This document shows positions 24,080-32,684 of a stretch of DNA of 64,000 nucleotides, in pieces. A model generated the notes under the pieces. The model was given only the letters and a program-made list of their open reading frames with translations, was not told the DNA's origin and ran no database searches. The stretch covers positions 682,001-746,000 of the forward strand of contig CBDDFV010000012.1 of assembly GCA_965227335.1 (NCBI GenBank), in the 5' to 3' direction. Within the stretch, counting starts at the first letter, position 1. Every line of letters starts with the position of its first letter. Made by a program: the position numbers and the translations under genes. This DNA comes from CBDDFV01 sp965227335 (GTDB lineage: Bacteria; Planctomycetota; Phycisphaerae; Phycisphaerales; SM1A02).

Positions 24080-24948
24080 GTCGCGGCGGGATGCCAGATC
24101 GTCTTCATCTCGACAAAGGGCTCGATGGCCCACGGATGAGCGCATGCGGCGGCGTCGCGCCAGTCGTCGACGGCGTATTTTGCGATGTGGATGCGCTTCA
24201 CGTTGTCGGCGGCGCCGGCCCGCAACCGACGTCCCGCCGCGCGTCCGGGATTCGCGGCGCTGATCGCGTTCACTTCCCGGTGCGACGCGATGTGTTCAAG
24301 CAGTTCGTCACGATGACCGGTCAGGATGTTGACGACGCCGGCGGGGACGTCGGAGGTCGCACACACCTCGCCGAACGCCGCCGCGGGCAGGGGGTTCGCC
24401 TCCGAGCCAAGCAGGACGACCGTGTTCCCAGCGCACAGCGGCGCGGCGAGCAGCGTCACGAGACCGAGCAGCGCCGGTTCGTCCGACGCGATGATCGCCA
24501 CGACGCCCGTCGGCTCCGGCACGGTGAAGTTGTAGTAGGGGCCGGCGACGGGGTTGTTGCAGCCGAGAATCTGCGCGTACTTGTCCGCCCAGCCCGCGAA
24601 CGTCACGAGACGGTCGATCGAATCATCGACCTCCGTCCGGGCCTGCGCGGCGGAGAGATCGGACGCGGCCCGCAGGAGCGACTGAAACTCCTCGTGCTTC
24701 CCCTCCAGCATCTCCGCCATCCGGTACAGGATCTGGCCGCGGTTGTACCCGGTTCGCGCGGCCCAGCCCGGCTGCGCCTTCGCCGCGGCCTCGACCGAAT
24801 TGCGGAAGTCCTTGCGCGACGCCCGACAGAGATGCGCGACGACGTCGCCGCGCCCGTTCTCGATCGGCAGCGAGCGACCCGACTCCGTCCGCGGAAACGC
24901 GCCGTTGATGTACAGCTTGAACGTCTTGGCCACCATCTGACGACTCAC
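24076..24948 (-). CDS. Half-length aldehyde dehydrogenase-family protein lacking the catalytic cysteine
   Basis: 290 residues from a GTG at 24948 (an ATG at 24936 is an alternative); full aldehyde dehydrogenases have 450-500. Present are the N-terminal and NAD-binding parts: YINGAFPRTESGRSLPIEN, GYNRGQILYRMAEMLE, VPEPTGVVAIIASDEPALLG, LAAPLCAGNTVVLLGSEANP and VPAGVVNILTG. The catalytic half, with the ELGGK glutamate and the active-site Cys loop, is missing. It is not an interrupted gene: it ends in a GTGA overlap with the next gene and no remnant follows. It may bind a dinucleotide or act as a structural partner; activity as a dehydrogenase is unlikely on its own. Confidence 0.78.
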   Translation of the reverse strand: MSRQMVAKTFKLYINGAFPRTESGRSLPIENGRGDVVAHLCRASRKDFRNSVEAAAKAQPGWAARTGYNRGQILYRMAEMLEGKHEEFQSLLRAASDLSAAQARTEVDDSIDRLVTFAGWADKYAQILGCNNPVAGPYYNFTVPEPTGVVAIIASDEPALLGLVTLLAAPLCAGNTVVLLGSEANPLPAAAFGEVCATSDVPAGVVNILTGHRDELLEHIASHREVNAISAANPGRAAGRRLRAGAADNVKRIHIAKYAVDDWRDAAACAHPWAIEPFVEMKTIWHPAAT

Positions 24949-27056
24949 GGGAGGGCGTTCCTTTCCTCGAGGAAGCGGCGGGCCCGCGTGTAGTTCGGGT
25001 TGATCCGCAGCGCTTCGCGGGCCAGTGCGATCGCCTCCTCACGCTGGTCGTTGAAATCGAGCAGCACCGCAAGGTTCATGCGAGGCGGAAGGAGGCTCGG
25101 GTCGACGCGGATGGCTTCGCGGTAGGCCTCCGCCGCGCGATCGCCGTCTTCCATCCGCTGGAGCACGAGTCCGCGGTTGGCGTGGGCGATGCCGTAGTCA
25201 GGCCGGAGGACGATCGCCTGGTTGAACAACTCCAGCGCGCGTTCGTTCTCGCGCGCGCGGAGGTGAATGAGTCCGAGGTTGTAGTACGTCGCGGGTCGGA
25301 GGGCCTCGGGCCGGTTGATCTCCTCGATCGCGATGCGGATCGCCTGTTCGTAGGCGTTGCGGGCGTCGGCCTGGAGCAGCTCCGCCCGCTCGCGAAGCTG
25401 GGCCGCGCGATCCGTCATGCCCTGCGACTCCGCCGCCTGCGCTTCGCGTTGCACGCCCGAGACCTGGGCGTTGGTGGCGTCCGCGTAGTTCTGAATCGCC
25501 TCGATGTTGGAGGCGGTGATGTCGACCGCCCGCCGGAAGAGGTCCGCCGCCTGTTCGAACTCGCCCTCCTGCAGGAGCGTCTGGCCGAAGTTGTTGTACG
25601 CGAAGGAGCTCGGATACGCGTTGGTCTCGAGGGTGCGTTGCACCGTGTAGCCCCAGAGTTCCTCCGAGGTCCGCCACACGGCCGCGTAGGGCGCCGTCAG
25701 GAACGTCATGCTCGCGAGCCAGAGGAACGCGACCACCGCGAACAGCGGGCGGGCCCCGCGGAAGCGGCCGAGCAGCCAGTATGCGAGGCCGCCGAGCAGC
25801 ACCGCCACGGGCAGCACCGCGAGGTACGAGTACCGCGCCGCCACGAGCTGCGTCCCCGTCTGCACCAGACCCGAAACCGGAATCAGCACGCCGATGTAGA
25901 TGATCGCCCCCGCCAGCGCCCGGCGGCCCCACTCGTGCCTCCACGCCCACACCGACAAGCCGATGAGCGACGCGATCACGAGCAGCGCGGCCATCATGAA
26001 CGCGTTCCCGTCCATCACGTACCCGTTGTAGTTCGACTCGCCCCACGCATTGAGCGGGGTGACCATCTCGTACATCGGGAGCACGAGCGCCGGAATGAAC
26101 GTGTTCCCGACGTAGAACACGAACGCGAAGAACATCTGTCCGATGCGGTCGGGCAGCGGGTGGGCGTCGAAGGTCACCAGCCAGCCCTCTTCGGCGTCGA
26201 ACTTCGTCACGACGTAGCCGAAGACGAACGACATGGCGAACATCAGCGTCTTTTCCGCGACCGGACGCACCCAGGTCTTCATGTCGTTCAGCGCGATCCG
26301 GTTCAGCGGCTTCCAGTCAAGCACCAGCAGCACCGGCGGCAGCGTGATGAGAATCACCTTGCTCATCATGCCGAGCAGCAGGAAGACGTGGGCCAGAATC
26401 AGGAACGCCAGGGCCGGACGCGACCCGCCGCCCCGCTGCACCGCCACGAGGTACGTCAGCGTGGTCAGGAACAGGAAGAAGCCCGACACGAGATCGCGAC
26501 GCTCCGTGATCCACGCCACCGACTCCACCCGCATCGGATGAATCGCGAAGAACAAGGCGGTGAACGCCGCCGCGGCCAGGGCCGGCCACGTCCGCGCCGT
26601 CGATTCGTCACGTCCCCACGTGATGAGCTTCAGCGCGACGAGAAAGAACAACGCCGCGTTCAGACCGTGGAACACCAGGTTCGTGAACCGGTACGGCGTC
26701 GCCACCATCCCCGGCTCCGCACCCTCGGGAACCGAATCCGCGTACAACGCATCCGCCACCACGTAATCCCAGCCGAGCGTCAGCCACGTGATCGGCTGGT
26801 AGTGACCGACGTGGAACGTCGTGAACATCCACGTGACCTGCTCCGCCCCGAGGCCGCGGTAGTCCGGGTTCTCCGTGAAGTTCAGGTTGTCGTCGTAGTT
26901 CAGGAACTCGCCCGACAACGCCCCCGCGTACGGGAGCGCGGCGACGATCGCGATCACCAGCGCGATCACGAACACCGCCAGCTTCGGCTGCGGCGCGGGG
27001 GCCGACAAAGCAGGGGCTTCAGGCGGGGCGGCCTGCGCGGCCTTGCGACGACTCAT
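24945..27056 (-). CDS. Polytopic membrane protein with C-terminal TPRs (TMTC/PMT-like)
   Basis: 703 residues. After a Pro/Ala-rich start, the first transmembrane helix (26-44) leads to a loop with FLNYDDNLNFTENP, the acidic DD (55-56) expected of GT-C glycosyltransferases. A further landmark is HPMRVESVAWITERRDLVSG, the signature of TMTC/O-mannosyltransferase-like proteins common in planctomycetes. About ten more helices follow to residue 460, then TPR repeats (about 480-700), one being ATYYNLGLIHLRARENERAL. Glycosyl transfer from a lipid-linked sugar to protein is inferred from the family. Overlaps rmuC by four bases upstream (ATGA 27053-27056) and the half-dehydrogenase gene downstream (GTGA). 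Confidence 0.82.
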   Translation of the reverse strand: MSRRKAAQAAPPEAPALSAPAPQPKLAVFVIALVIAIVAALPYAGALSGEFLNYDDNLNFTENPDYRGLGAEQVTWMFTTFHVGHYQPITWLTLGWDYVVADALYADSVPEGAEPGMVATPYRFTNLVFHGLNAALFFLVALKLITWGRDESTARTWPALAAAAFTALFFAIHPMRVESVAWITERRDLVSGFFLFLTTLTYLVAVQRGGGSRPALAFLILAHVFLLLGMMSKVILITLPPVLLVLDWKPLNRIALNDMKTWVRPVAEKTLMFAMSFVFGYVVTKFDAEEGWLVTFDAHPLPDRIGQMFFAFVFYVGNTFIPALVLPMYEMVTPLNAWGESNYNGYVMDGNAFMMAALLVIASLIGLSVWAWRHEWGRRALAGAIIYIGVLIPVSGLVQTGTQLVAARYSYLAVLPVAVLLGGLAYWLLGRFRGARPLFAVVAFLWLASMTFLTAPYAAVWRTSEELWGYTVQRTLETNAYPSSFAYNNFGQTLLQEGEFEQAADLFRRAVDITASNIEAIQNYADATNAQVSGVQREAQAAESQGMTDRAAQLRERAELLQADARNAYEQAIRIAIEEINRPEALRPATYYNLGLIHLRARENERALELFNQAIVLRPDYGIAHANRGLVLQRMEDGDRAAEAYREAIRVDPSLLPPRMNLAVLLDFNDQREEAIALAREALRINPNYTRARRFLEERNALP

Positions 27057-28495
27057 GCCGGGGACTCCTCATCATCATCATCATCTTTTTCGTGCGTCCC
27101 GACGGGCGCGGCGGCCGGCTCGGGACGGGGAAACAGCAGTTCATCCACCACGATCGGACGAATCTCCGTCTCGACCAGCCGGGGCGGCTCGATCTCGTCG
27201 TCCGTCGTGGCGTGCAGGTCCTTCAACTTCCGGGCGCTGGGCAGCACGCGGCGTTCGAGCGAACCAACCGCCGCGTTATAGCCGGTGCTCGCCCGGTGCA
27301 GTCCGTCGCCGACCTTCGAGAAATGCTCGGCGAACCCGCGGATACGATCGTACAACTCGCGCCCGACCTCGGAGATCAGCCGCGCATTCGCCGCCACGTC
27401 CTCCTCCCGCCACCCGTACGCCACCGCCCGCAGCAGGGCGACGAACAGCGTCGGCGTCGCGATGAGCACGTGGTTCTCCATCGCCCGGGCGTGCAGGTCC
27501 GGCTTGCGCTCCAGCGCGGCCGTCAGGGCCGACTCGAGGTGAACGAACATCACGACCAGCTTCGGCGTGCGGTCGAACTGACGCCAGTACGACTTCGCGG
27601 CCAGTCGACGCACGTGCCCTTCCACCGCGCGGGCGTGCTGCTCGAGCATCGGTTCGCGATCGTCCTCGGCTTCCAGCGCGTCGAGGTAGGCGTCCATGGC
27701 GACCTTCGAATCGACGACGATCGAACCGCCGCCCGGCAGACGCACGATCATGTCGGGACGATCCCGGGTGTCGGCGTCGTCGGTGGGGGGCTGCTCGAAG
27801 AAGTCGCAGTGGTTGGTCATGCCCGCCATCTCGACCGCGTTGCGGAGCTGCAACTCGCCCCAGCGTCCCCGCTGGTTCGGCCGACGCAGGGCCGAGACGA
27901 GACGGTGCGTCTGCCGGTTGAGCTGCGTGTGCGACGCCGCGATCTGCGTGATCTGCTCGTCCAGCTTGGCGTACGCCTCGATCCGCTTCGACTCCAGCGC
28001 CTTCACCGCCTCGTTCTGCTGCTTCAGCAGCTCGTTGATCGGCTTCACCGTGGCGTCGATCGCGACCCGCTGCTTCTCCGCATCGCTCTTCGCGGCGGAC
28101 ATCAGGCCTTCGAACGATTTCTTCGCGAGGGCCAGGAACTGCTCGTTGTTCGCCCGCAGGGCCTCCGCCCCCGTCGCCGCGAACGTCTCCTTCATCCGTT
28201 TCTCGACCGCTTCGATCAACGCCTTCTGCTCCGCGAGCTGAGCGTCGCGGGCCTCCAGCGTGGATTCGAGGCGGGCCTTCGCGTCGTTCGCGGCTTCGCG
28301 GGCGGCGTCGGCCTCCGTGCGGGCCGTCTCCGCCCGGGCCAGTTCATCGGCGAGGTGTTCGACGCGAGCGAGCGTCGCGGCGTGGGCGGCGGCGTCGCGA
28401 CCGCGACGGAGGAGCATCCACACCGTCGCCCCCGCCGCGCCCAGCGCAAGCCCGACGCCCCCGCCTATCGCAAATCCGGTCATCCAGTCGCTCAC
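27053..28495 (-). CDS. rmuC: DNA recombination protein RmuC
   Basis: 480 residues from a GTG at 28495. One N-terminal membrane anchor (7-28) is followed by a long coiled coil (about 35-110). The RmuC nuclease-like domain (about 140-430) contains RGRWGELQLRNAVEMAGM, a DMIVRLPGGGSIVVDSKVAM block with the conserved acidic/Lys pair, and NHVLIATPTLFVALLRAVAYGW. RmuC limits recombination at inverted repeats. First gene of the four-gene overlapping operon. A TATGAT box ends six bases before the GTG with no Shine-Dalgarno, indicating a leaderless transcript, and an 11-base G tract lies a little further upstream. Confidence 0.92.
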   Translation of the reverse strand: MSDWMTGFAIGGGVGLALGAAGATVWMLLRRGRDAAAHAATLARVEHLADELARAETARTEADAAREAANDAKARLESTLEARDAQLAEQKALIEAVEKRMKETFAATGAEALRANNEQFLALAKKSFEGLMSAAKSDAEKQRVAIDATVKPINELLKQQNEAVKALESKRIEAYAKLDEQITQIAASHTQLNRQTHRLVSALRRPNQRGRWGELQLRNAVEMAGMTNHCDFFEQPPTDDADTRDRPDMIVRLPGGGSIVVDSKVAMDAYLDALEAEDDREPMLEQHARAVEGHVRRLAAKSYWRQFDRTPKLVVMFVHLESALTAALERKPDLHARAMENHVLIATPTLFVALLRAVAYGWREEDVAANARLISEVGRELYDRIRGFAEHFSKVGDGLHRASTGYNAAVGSLERRVLPSARKLKDLHATTDDEIEPPRLVETEIRPIVVDELLFPRPEPAAAPVGTHEKDDDDDEESPA

Positions 28496-28501
28496 AGTGC
28501 G

Positions 28502-28507
28502 ATCATA
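28502..28507 (-). promoter_or_regulatory. -10 box (TATGAT) of the rmuC operon, leaderless
   Basis: Minus-strand TATGAT (five of six consensus bases) lies exactly six bases from the GTG start. No TTGACA-like -35 is seen 16-18 bases upstream. Confidence 0.5.
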
Positions 28508-28535
28508 CTCGGGGGCGGAAGCAGGGGACAGGAGC

Positions 28536-28546
28536 GGGGGGGGGGG
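28536..28546. repeat. Homopolymer tract of 11 G
   Basis: An uninterrupted run of eleven G lies just upstream of the -35 position expected for the rmuC promoter. It is the longest single-base run I noticed in the window. Confidence 0.7.
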
Positions 28547-28586
28547 CGGTCGCGACGGGGGATGGCGTGCATGGGTCGGCGCAGAA

Positions 28587-28615
28587 CGCCGCCCCGACGG
28601 CGGGCCGGGGCGGCG
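28587..28615 (-). terminator. Hairpin terminator of the P-domain protein gene
   Basis: CGCCGCCCCG (28587-28596) pairs with CGGGGCGGCG (28606-28615), nine-base loop, 26 bases past the stop at 28641. Confidence 0.6.
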
Positions 28616-28640
28616 GGATGATCTGCTGATGCGAGACGGG

Positions 28641-30716
28641 TCAGCCGGTCCACGCGGCGAGGAGCGCGGCGAGGTCGCCGGCGTCCACGACGCCGTCGCC
28701 GTTCAGATCGGCGTCGCATCCGTCGCACGGTCCCCACACGGCGAGGAGCATCGCGAGGTCGGGCGCGTTCACCGCCCCGTCGCCGTCCAGGTCGCCGAGC
28801 GTGCAGCCCTCCGCCGTTTCATTCGTGATGACGAGCCCCCAGTTGTACAACGCGCTCACGGGGGAAAAGCCGATCGTGGTGATCCGCACTGTCCACACGC
28901 CGCCGACGGTCAGACCGTCGAACGTCGCGAGCGGATCGTCCGGCGTATAGGCGGGCGGCGACACGATGGGCTCGAAGGGACTCCCGAAGTTGCCCTGATC
29001 CTCGATCGGTCCGCCCGTCCCCTCGTCGTCGAGGACGGCGCGGTAGCCGAGCTGCCCGTTGCCGAGCGGCGTCTCCGGCACGCCGGGCTGATCGAGGAGG
29101 GTGATCGTCACGCCGTCGTGGATCAGCTCCACCCGCAGGTTGCCGATGCGATAGTCGATGTCGAGCGTGAAGTCGACGTCGCTGATCACGCCGGCGCCCG
29201 TCACGAGGAAGTCGTCCTCGAACTCCGAATTCGGCGGCAGGTACACGGGGACGTCGTACTCGAGCAGATACGGGACGGTGGCCGCTTCGTCACACTCGTC
29301 GGGCACGCCGTTGCCGTTGCAGTCCTCGCTGCGTCCCTCGCTGATGTCGCAGTCGTCCGGCAGGCCGTTGGCGTTGCAGTCCGTCTCGCAGTCGTCGGGG
29401 ACGCCGTCGCCATCGCAGTCCGCTTCGCATTCGTCGGCGATTCCGTTCTCGTTGCAGTCGGTGCTGACGCCGTCAGCGATGTCGCACACATCCCACGCGC
29501 CGTTGGCGTTGCAGTCGACGACGTCGTATCCGAGCGAGGCGAGGCGGTCGATCAGCCACTGTTCGTCGCCGGGCGCGACGACGCCGTCGCCGTCAAGATC
29601 GACCGGGGTCGCGATCCACGCGCACAGATCGATCGGCGTCACCTCCGCGTCGCCGTTGACGTCGCCGGGGATGATCATCTCGCCCAGCGGCGTGAGGAGC
29701 GCAGCGAGGTAACCCGCGGCGATCTGGCCGCCGCCGTTGATCCCGCCCGCGATCGAAGGCACGTAGGGGAACGCATCGTCGATCTGGTCGGCGACGAAAT
29801 AGATCGCGTTCGCGGCGTCAATGAAGACCACCGGATTGATCTGCCCGCCCGCGCCGAGCGCGCCGACGACGTCGCCCCGATCATTGATGTCGTACGCCGC
29901 GTCAAGCCAGCTGTTGGCCCAGAGCAGCTCCCAGACGCCGTTGACGCGTCGCGCGGCGCCTTTGACGAAGTGTCCCGCCCCGTCCGTGTACGGCATCCCG
30001 ACGGTGCCGACCACGTCGCCGTCTTCGTTGATCGCCTGCAGCGACACGCCCGTCGTTCCGGGCGGCGTCGTGACCGGCGTCAGGTCGCCGTCGAGCCCGC
30101 CGATCCACGCGCCGCCCACGAGTTGTCCGGCGTCGTTGAGATCGACAGGTCGGGCCGGAAAATCCAACGGCGCCAGTTCGCCGACCTTGAAGTCGTACCA
30201 CATCGCGGCAAACGGACCGACGTCGGGCGTCGCCTGCGAGTAGCCCACCGCATGGCCCGCATTGTTCACGGCGGTGAAGGCGCTCACGCCGTACCCGGCG
30301 AGCCCGCCGACATCGACGATCGCCGTCACCGCGCCCGTGAGCGTCGAGAACCGCCAGTACGCCGCGCTCCCGATCTCCGAGAAAGAGCCGCCGGCGGCGC
30401 TTCCCACGATGATGACGTCCCCCGCGGCGTCCCGGTCCGACACATCGAACGCCCGCGCGCTCGTGTACCCGGGAACCAGCGGCAGCAGGATCGGACCGGC
30501 CTCGTAACTGTACGCCCATGCCTGACGGTGACCGGCGAACCAGATTTCGCCGACAGCGTCGCCATCCTCGTTGACGGCCGCGGGTGGAGCGACCTCGTTC
30601 GGGGCGATCACGTCGGAGATTGGCGCGACGTGGTACGCGGGACCGCCCGCCGCTGCGGTCGCGGCGACCGCAGCGGCCAGCACGACGCCGACGCGACCGG
30701 ACTGACTTCGTTGCAT
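28641..30716 (-). CDS. Secreted multidomain protein: repeat propeller, calcium-type repeats, P-domain, GC-type dockerin tail
   Basis: 691 residues from the ATG at 30716, preceded by AAAGGAG; an upstream in-frame ATG at 30821 is rejected. Signal peptide to about residue 24. Residues 25-370 are repeats built on INxxGDVVG phrases (AINEDGDVVGTV, DINDRGDVVGAL), the HAF/extracellular-repeat type. A Cys/Asp-rich region (about 410-500) repeats DCNxNGxPD with CD/CE pairs and resembles thrombospondin type 3 calcium repeats. Residues about 505-640 form a proprotein convertase P-domain (VDFTLDIDYRIGNLRVELIH). The tail is DLDGDGAVNAPDLAMLLAVW and DLNGDGVVDAGDLAALLAAW. No catalytic domain is visible, so it is likely adhesive or structural. 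Confidence 0.8.
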   Translation of the reverse strand: MQRSQSGRVGVVLAAAVAATAAAGGPAYHVAPISDVIAPNEVAPPAAVNEDGDAVGEIWFAGHRQAWAYSYEAGPILLPLVPGYTSARAFDVSDRDAAGDVIIVGSAAGGSFSEIGSAAYWRFSTLTGAVTAIVDVGGLAGYGVSAFTAVNNAGHAVGYSQATPDVGPFAAMWYDFKVGELAPLDFPARPVDLNDAGQLVGGAWIGGLDGDLTPVTTPPGTTGVSLQAINEDGDVVGTVGMPYTDGAGHFVKGAARRVNGVWELLWANSWLDAAYDINDRGDVVGALGAGGQINPVVFIDAANAIYFVADQIDDAFPYVPSIAGGINGGGQIAAGYLAALLTPLGEMIIPGDVNGDAEVTPIDLCAWIATPVDLDGDGVVAPGDEQWLIDRLASLGYDVVDCNANGAWDVCDIADGVSTDCNENGIADECEADCDGDGVPDDCETDCNANGLPDDCDISEGRSEDCNGNGVPDECDEAATVPYLLEYDVPVYLPPNSEFEDDFLVTGAGVISDVDFTLDIDYRIGNLRVELIHDGVTITLLDQPGVPETPLGNGQLGYRAVLDDEGTGGPIEDQGNFGSPFEPIVSPPAYTPDDPLATFDGLTVGGVWTVRITTIGFSPVSALYNWGLVITNETAEGCTLGDLDGDGAVNAPDLAMLLAVWGPCDGCDADLNGDGVVDAGDLAALLAAWTG

Positions 30717-30886
30717 CTCGATGCTCCTTTTGTGTCCGCGACCTGCATGCCTCGAACGTGCATCAAGGCCGCACATCCCGCAGAGGTCGGGGCATCGAGC
30801 GTGATACTGCGGGCGGACCAAACTCGGGAGAACGGGGATTCGGCCCCGATCTCACGCGCGTCGAGCGCCCTCGCCCAAAAGAGAAA

Positions 30887-30910
30887 ACGCCCCGGCCGGA
30901 GCCGGGGCGT
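30887..30910 (-). terminator. Rho-independent terminator
   Basis: ACGCCCCGGC (30887-30896) pairs with GCCGGGGCGT (30901-30910) with a 4-base loop. On the minus strand it is followed by TTTTCTCTTTT. One of the cleanest intrinsic terminators here, 35 bases past the stop at 30945. Confidence 0.85.
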
Positions 30911-30944
30911 CGGATGAATCAGGAGATGCGTTTCGTCGCGTCGA

Positions 30945-32375
30945 TTACGGGCAGTCGCCCCACGCGGCGAGGAGACCGGCGAGGTCGGCGGGACCGACCA
31001 TGCCGTCGCCGTCGAGATCGGCCGGGCAACCTTCGCAGGCGCCCCACGCGGCGAGCAGACCGGCGAGGTCCGCCGCGCCCACGACGCCGTCCTCATCGAG
31101 GTCGCCGACGCACGGATCGCCGCCGCAGACCACTTCGCCCGCTTCCGGGATGATCTTGAAGACCTGGCCCGACGTGCCGGAGCCCTGGTCGACGATGTAG
31201 ATCTCGCCGTTGGCGTCTTCGCCGAACGAGGAGATCTGGTTGATCGTGAAGCCTTCGACGGACGGCGACAGTTCGCTCGTGCGGGTGACGAAGTCGGTGG
31301 TGCCGTCGGCGCCGTCCCACTTGAACGACCAGATGCGCTGGAGCACGTAGTCCGCAAAGAAGTAGGTGCCGTCGAGCGTCGGGATCGCACAGCCGCGGTA
31401 GACATAGCCGCCGGTGATCGAGAAGCCCTGGCTGTGGGTGTAGACGTGCACCGGGTCGGTCAGCGACGGGCTGCTGCAGGAGCAGCCGGAGAGACCCGTG
31501 CAGATGTTGCCTTCCTTGCAACGCCAGCCGTAGTTCTCGCCGCCGATCGACTTGGCGGGCTGCACGTTGACTTCCTCGCGGGCGTTCTGGCCGACGTCGG
31601 CGATGTAGAGATCGCCGGTGACGCGGTCGAACGAGTTCCGCCACGGGTTGCGGAGACCGTACGACCAGATCTCGTCATCGCCGGTGACGCCGACGAACGG
31701 GTTGTCGGACGGGATCGTGTACGGCGGCGTCGCGGGCTCTTCGACGCTCGGGTCGATGCGGAGCATCTTGCCGAGCGGCTGGTTCGTGATGTCCTGCGCG
31801 CGGTTGCCGGGGTCGTTGCCCGAGCCGCCGTCGCCGGTCGCGATGTAGAGATACCCGTCGGGACCGAAGCCGATCCAGCCGCCGTTGTGGTTCCCGAACG
31901 GCTGGTTGAACTGCATGATCGTCGTGGCGGTCGACGCCGAGGCGCGATTGGGATCGCTGTCGCTCACCTGGTACCGGGCGACGACGGTGTCGCCGTTGCT
32001 GGGACCGGTGTAGTTGACGTAGAAGTAGCCGTTCTCGTTGTAGTTCGGGTGGAACGCCAGGCCGAGCAGGCCGCGCTCGTCGTTCGTCGACGAGCCGCCG
32101 GTGACGAGCGACGTGATGTTGAGGTAATCGCTGGACAGCAGGTCGCCGGTGTTCAGGTCCAGAATGCGGATCTTGCCGCCCTTCTGCACGATGAACAGAC
32201 GGTCGGTGTCGCCGGGGGCGTGGGTCACGAAGACCGGGTACGCGAGTCCGCTCGCCACGCGGGTGGTGGTCAGCGGTTCAGCGCCGCCGAGGCCGCCCAT
32301 GGCGGAGGCGGTCGCGACGCAGGCGAACAGGCCCGCCGCGGCGCCCAGTCGCGTCGTCAATGTCTTGCACTTCAT
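30945..32375 (-). CDS. Secreted PQQ-type glucose/sorbosone dehydrogenase-like protein with GC-type dockerin tail
   Basis: 476 residues from the ATG at 32375, preceded by AAAGGATCCTTCAGGA and opening on a signal peptide ending ATASA. The propeller (about 30-425) has the GSDH/HHIP-like landmarks NDERGLLGLAFHPNYNENGY, NHNGGWIGFGPDGYLYIATG, DIWSYGLRNPW-type WSYGLRNPWRNSFD, DVGQNAREEVN and ENYGWRCKEG. A cysteine-rich loop (CTGLSGCSCSSP) suggests disulfides. The tail carries DLDEDGVVGAADLAGLLAAW and DLDGDGMVGPADLAGLLAAW. It resembles the 12272-14230 protein but lacks that protein's extra N-terminal sandwich domain. Sugar oxidation is inferred from the family. Confidence 0.85.
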   Translation of the reverse strand: MKCKTLTTRLGAAAGLFACVATASAMGGLGGAEPLTTTRVASGLAYPVFVTHAPGDTDRLFIVQKGGKIRILDLNTGDLLSSDYLNITSLVTGGSSTNDERGLLGLAFHPNYNENGYFYVNYTGPSNGDTVVARYQVSDSDPNRASASTATTIMQFNQPFGNHNGGWIGFGPDGYLYIATGDGGSGNDPGNRAQDITNQPLGKMLRIDPSVEEPATPPYTIPSDNPFVGVTGDDEIWSYGLRNPWRNSFDRVTGDLYIADVGQNAREEVNVQPAKSIGGENYGWRCKEGNICTGLSGCSCSSPSLTDPVHVYTHSQGFSITGGYVYRGCAIPTLDGTYFFADYVLQRIWSFKWDGADGTTDFVTRTSELSPSVEGFTINQISSFGEDANGEIYIVDQGSGTSGQVFKIIPEAGEVVCGGDPCVGDLDEDGVVGAADLAGLLAAWGACEGCPADLDGDGMVGPADLAGLLAAWGDCP

Positions 32376-32684
32376 TCCTGAAGGATCCTTTCTTGCTGCT
32401 CTCGCGCTCTTCAATGTCGCCCGCCCGCGTCCGACGATGGTCGGCCCGCGCGCAGACAGAACGGTGGGGTCAGAGGCCGATTTCAGACGTCCGACGGACG
32501 CCGCAGACCGCGATACCACAGGCGCTTGGGGCCGCCGCGCGGTTCACCATCCGCCCCCAATCTATAGCCCCCCGAGCCGGACTGGCAAGCGTTTTCCCCG
32601 GTTTCCACGCCGATCGGCCGAACCCGGCCGCGCCAAACCACGCGCCTGACCTGATGATGTCGTCGACATGGCCGCTTCAGGCCG
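32376..32684. other. Intergenic region with a strong promoter
   Basis: 309 bases between two leftward genes. It contains the promoter at 32561-32588, and so an expected leader of about 180 bases for the downstream dockerin-tailed gene. No gene is visible. Confidence 0.5.
32561..32588 (-). promoter_or_regulatory. Promoter TTGCCA-N16-TATAGA
   Basis: Minus-strand TTGCCA (32583-32588), 16-base GC-rich spacer, TATAGA (32561-32566). The start would be near 32554, about 180 bases upstream of the ATG at 32375, leaving room for leader-based control. Confidence 0.5.

Noticed and set aside
24076..24948. The short aldehyde dehydrogenase as a frameshifted full-length gene
   Set aside because: The next gene begins within its stop codon (GTGA) and no frame downstream encodes the missing catalytic half.
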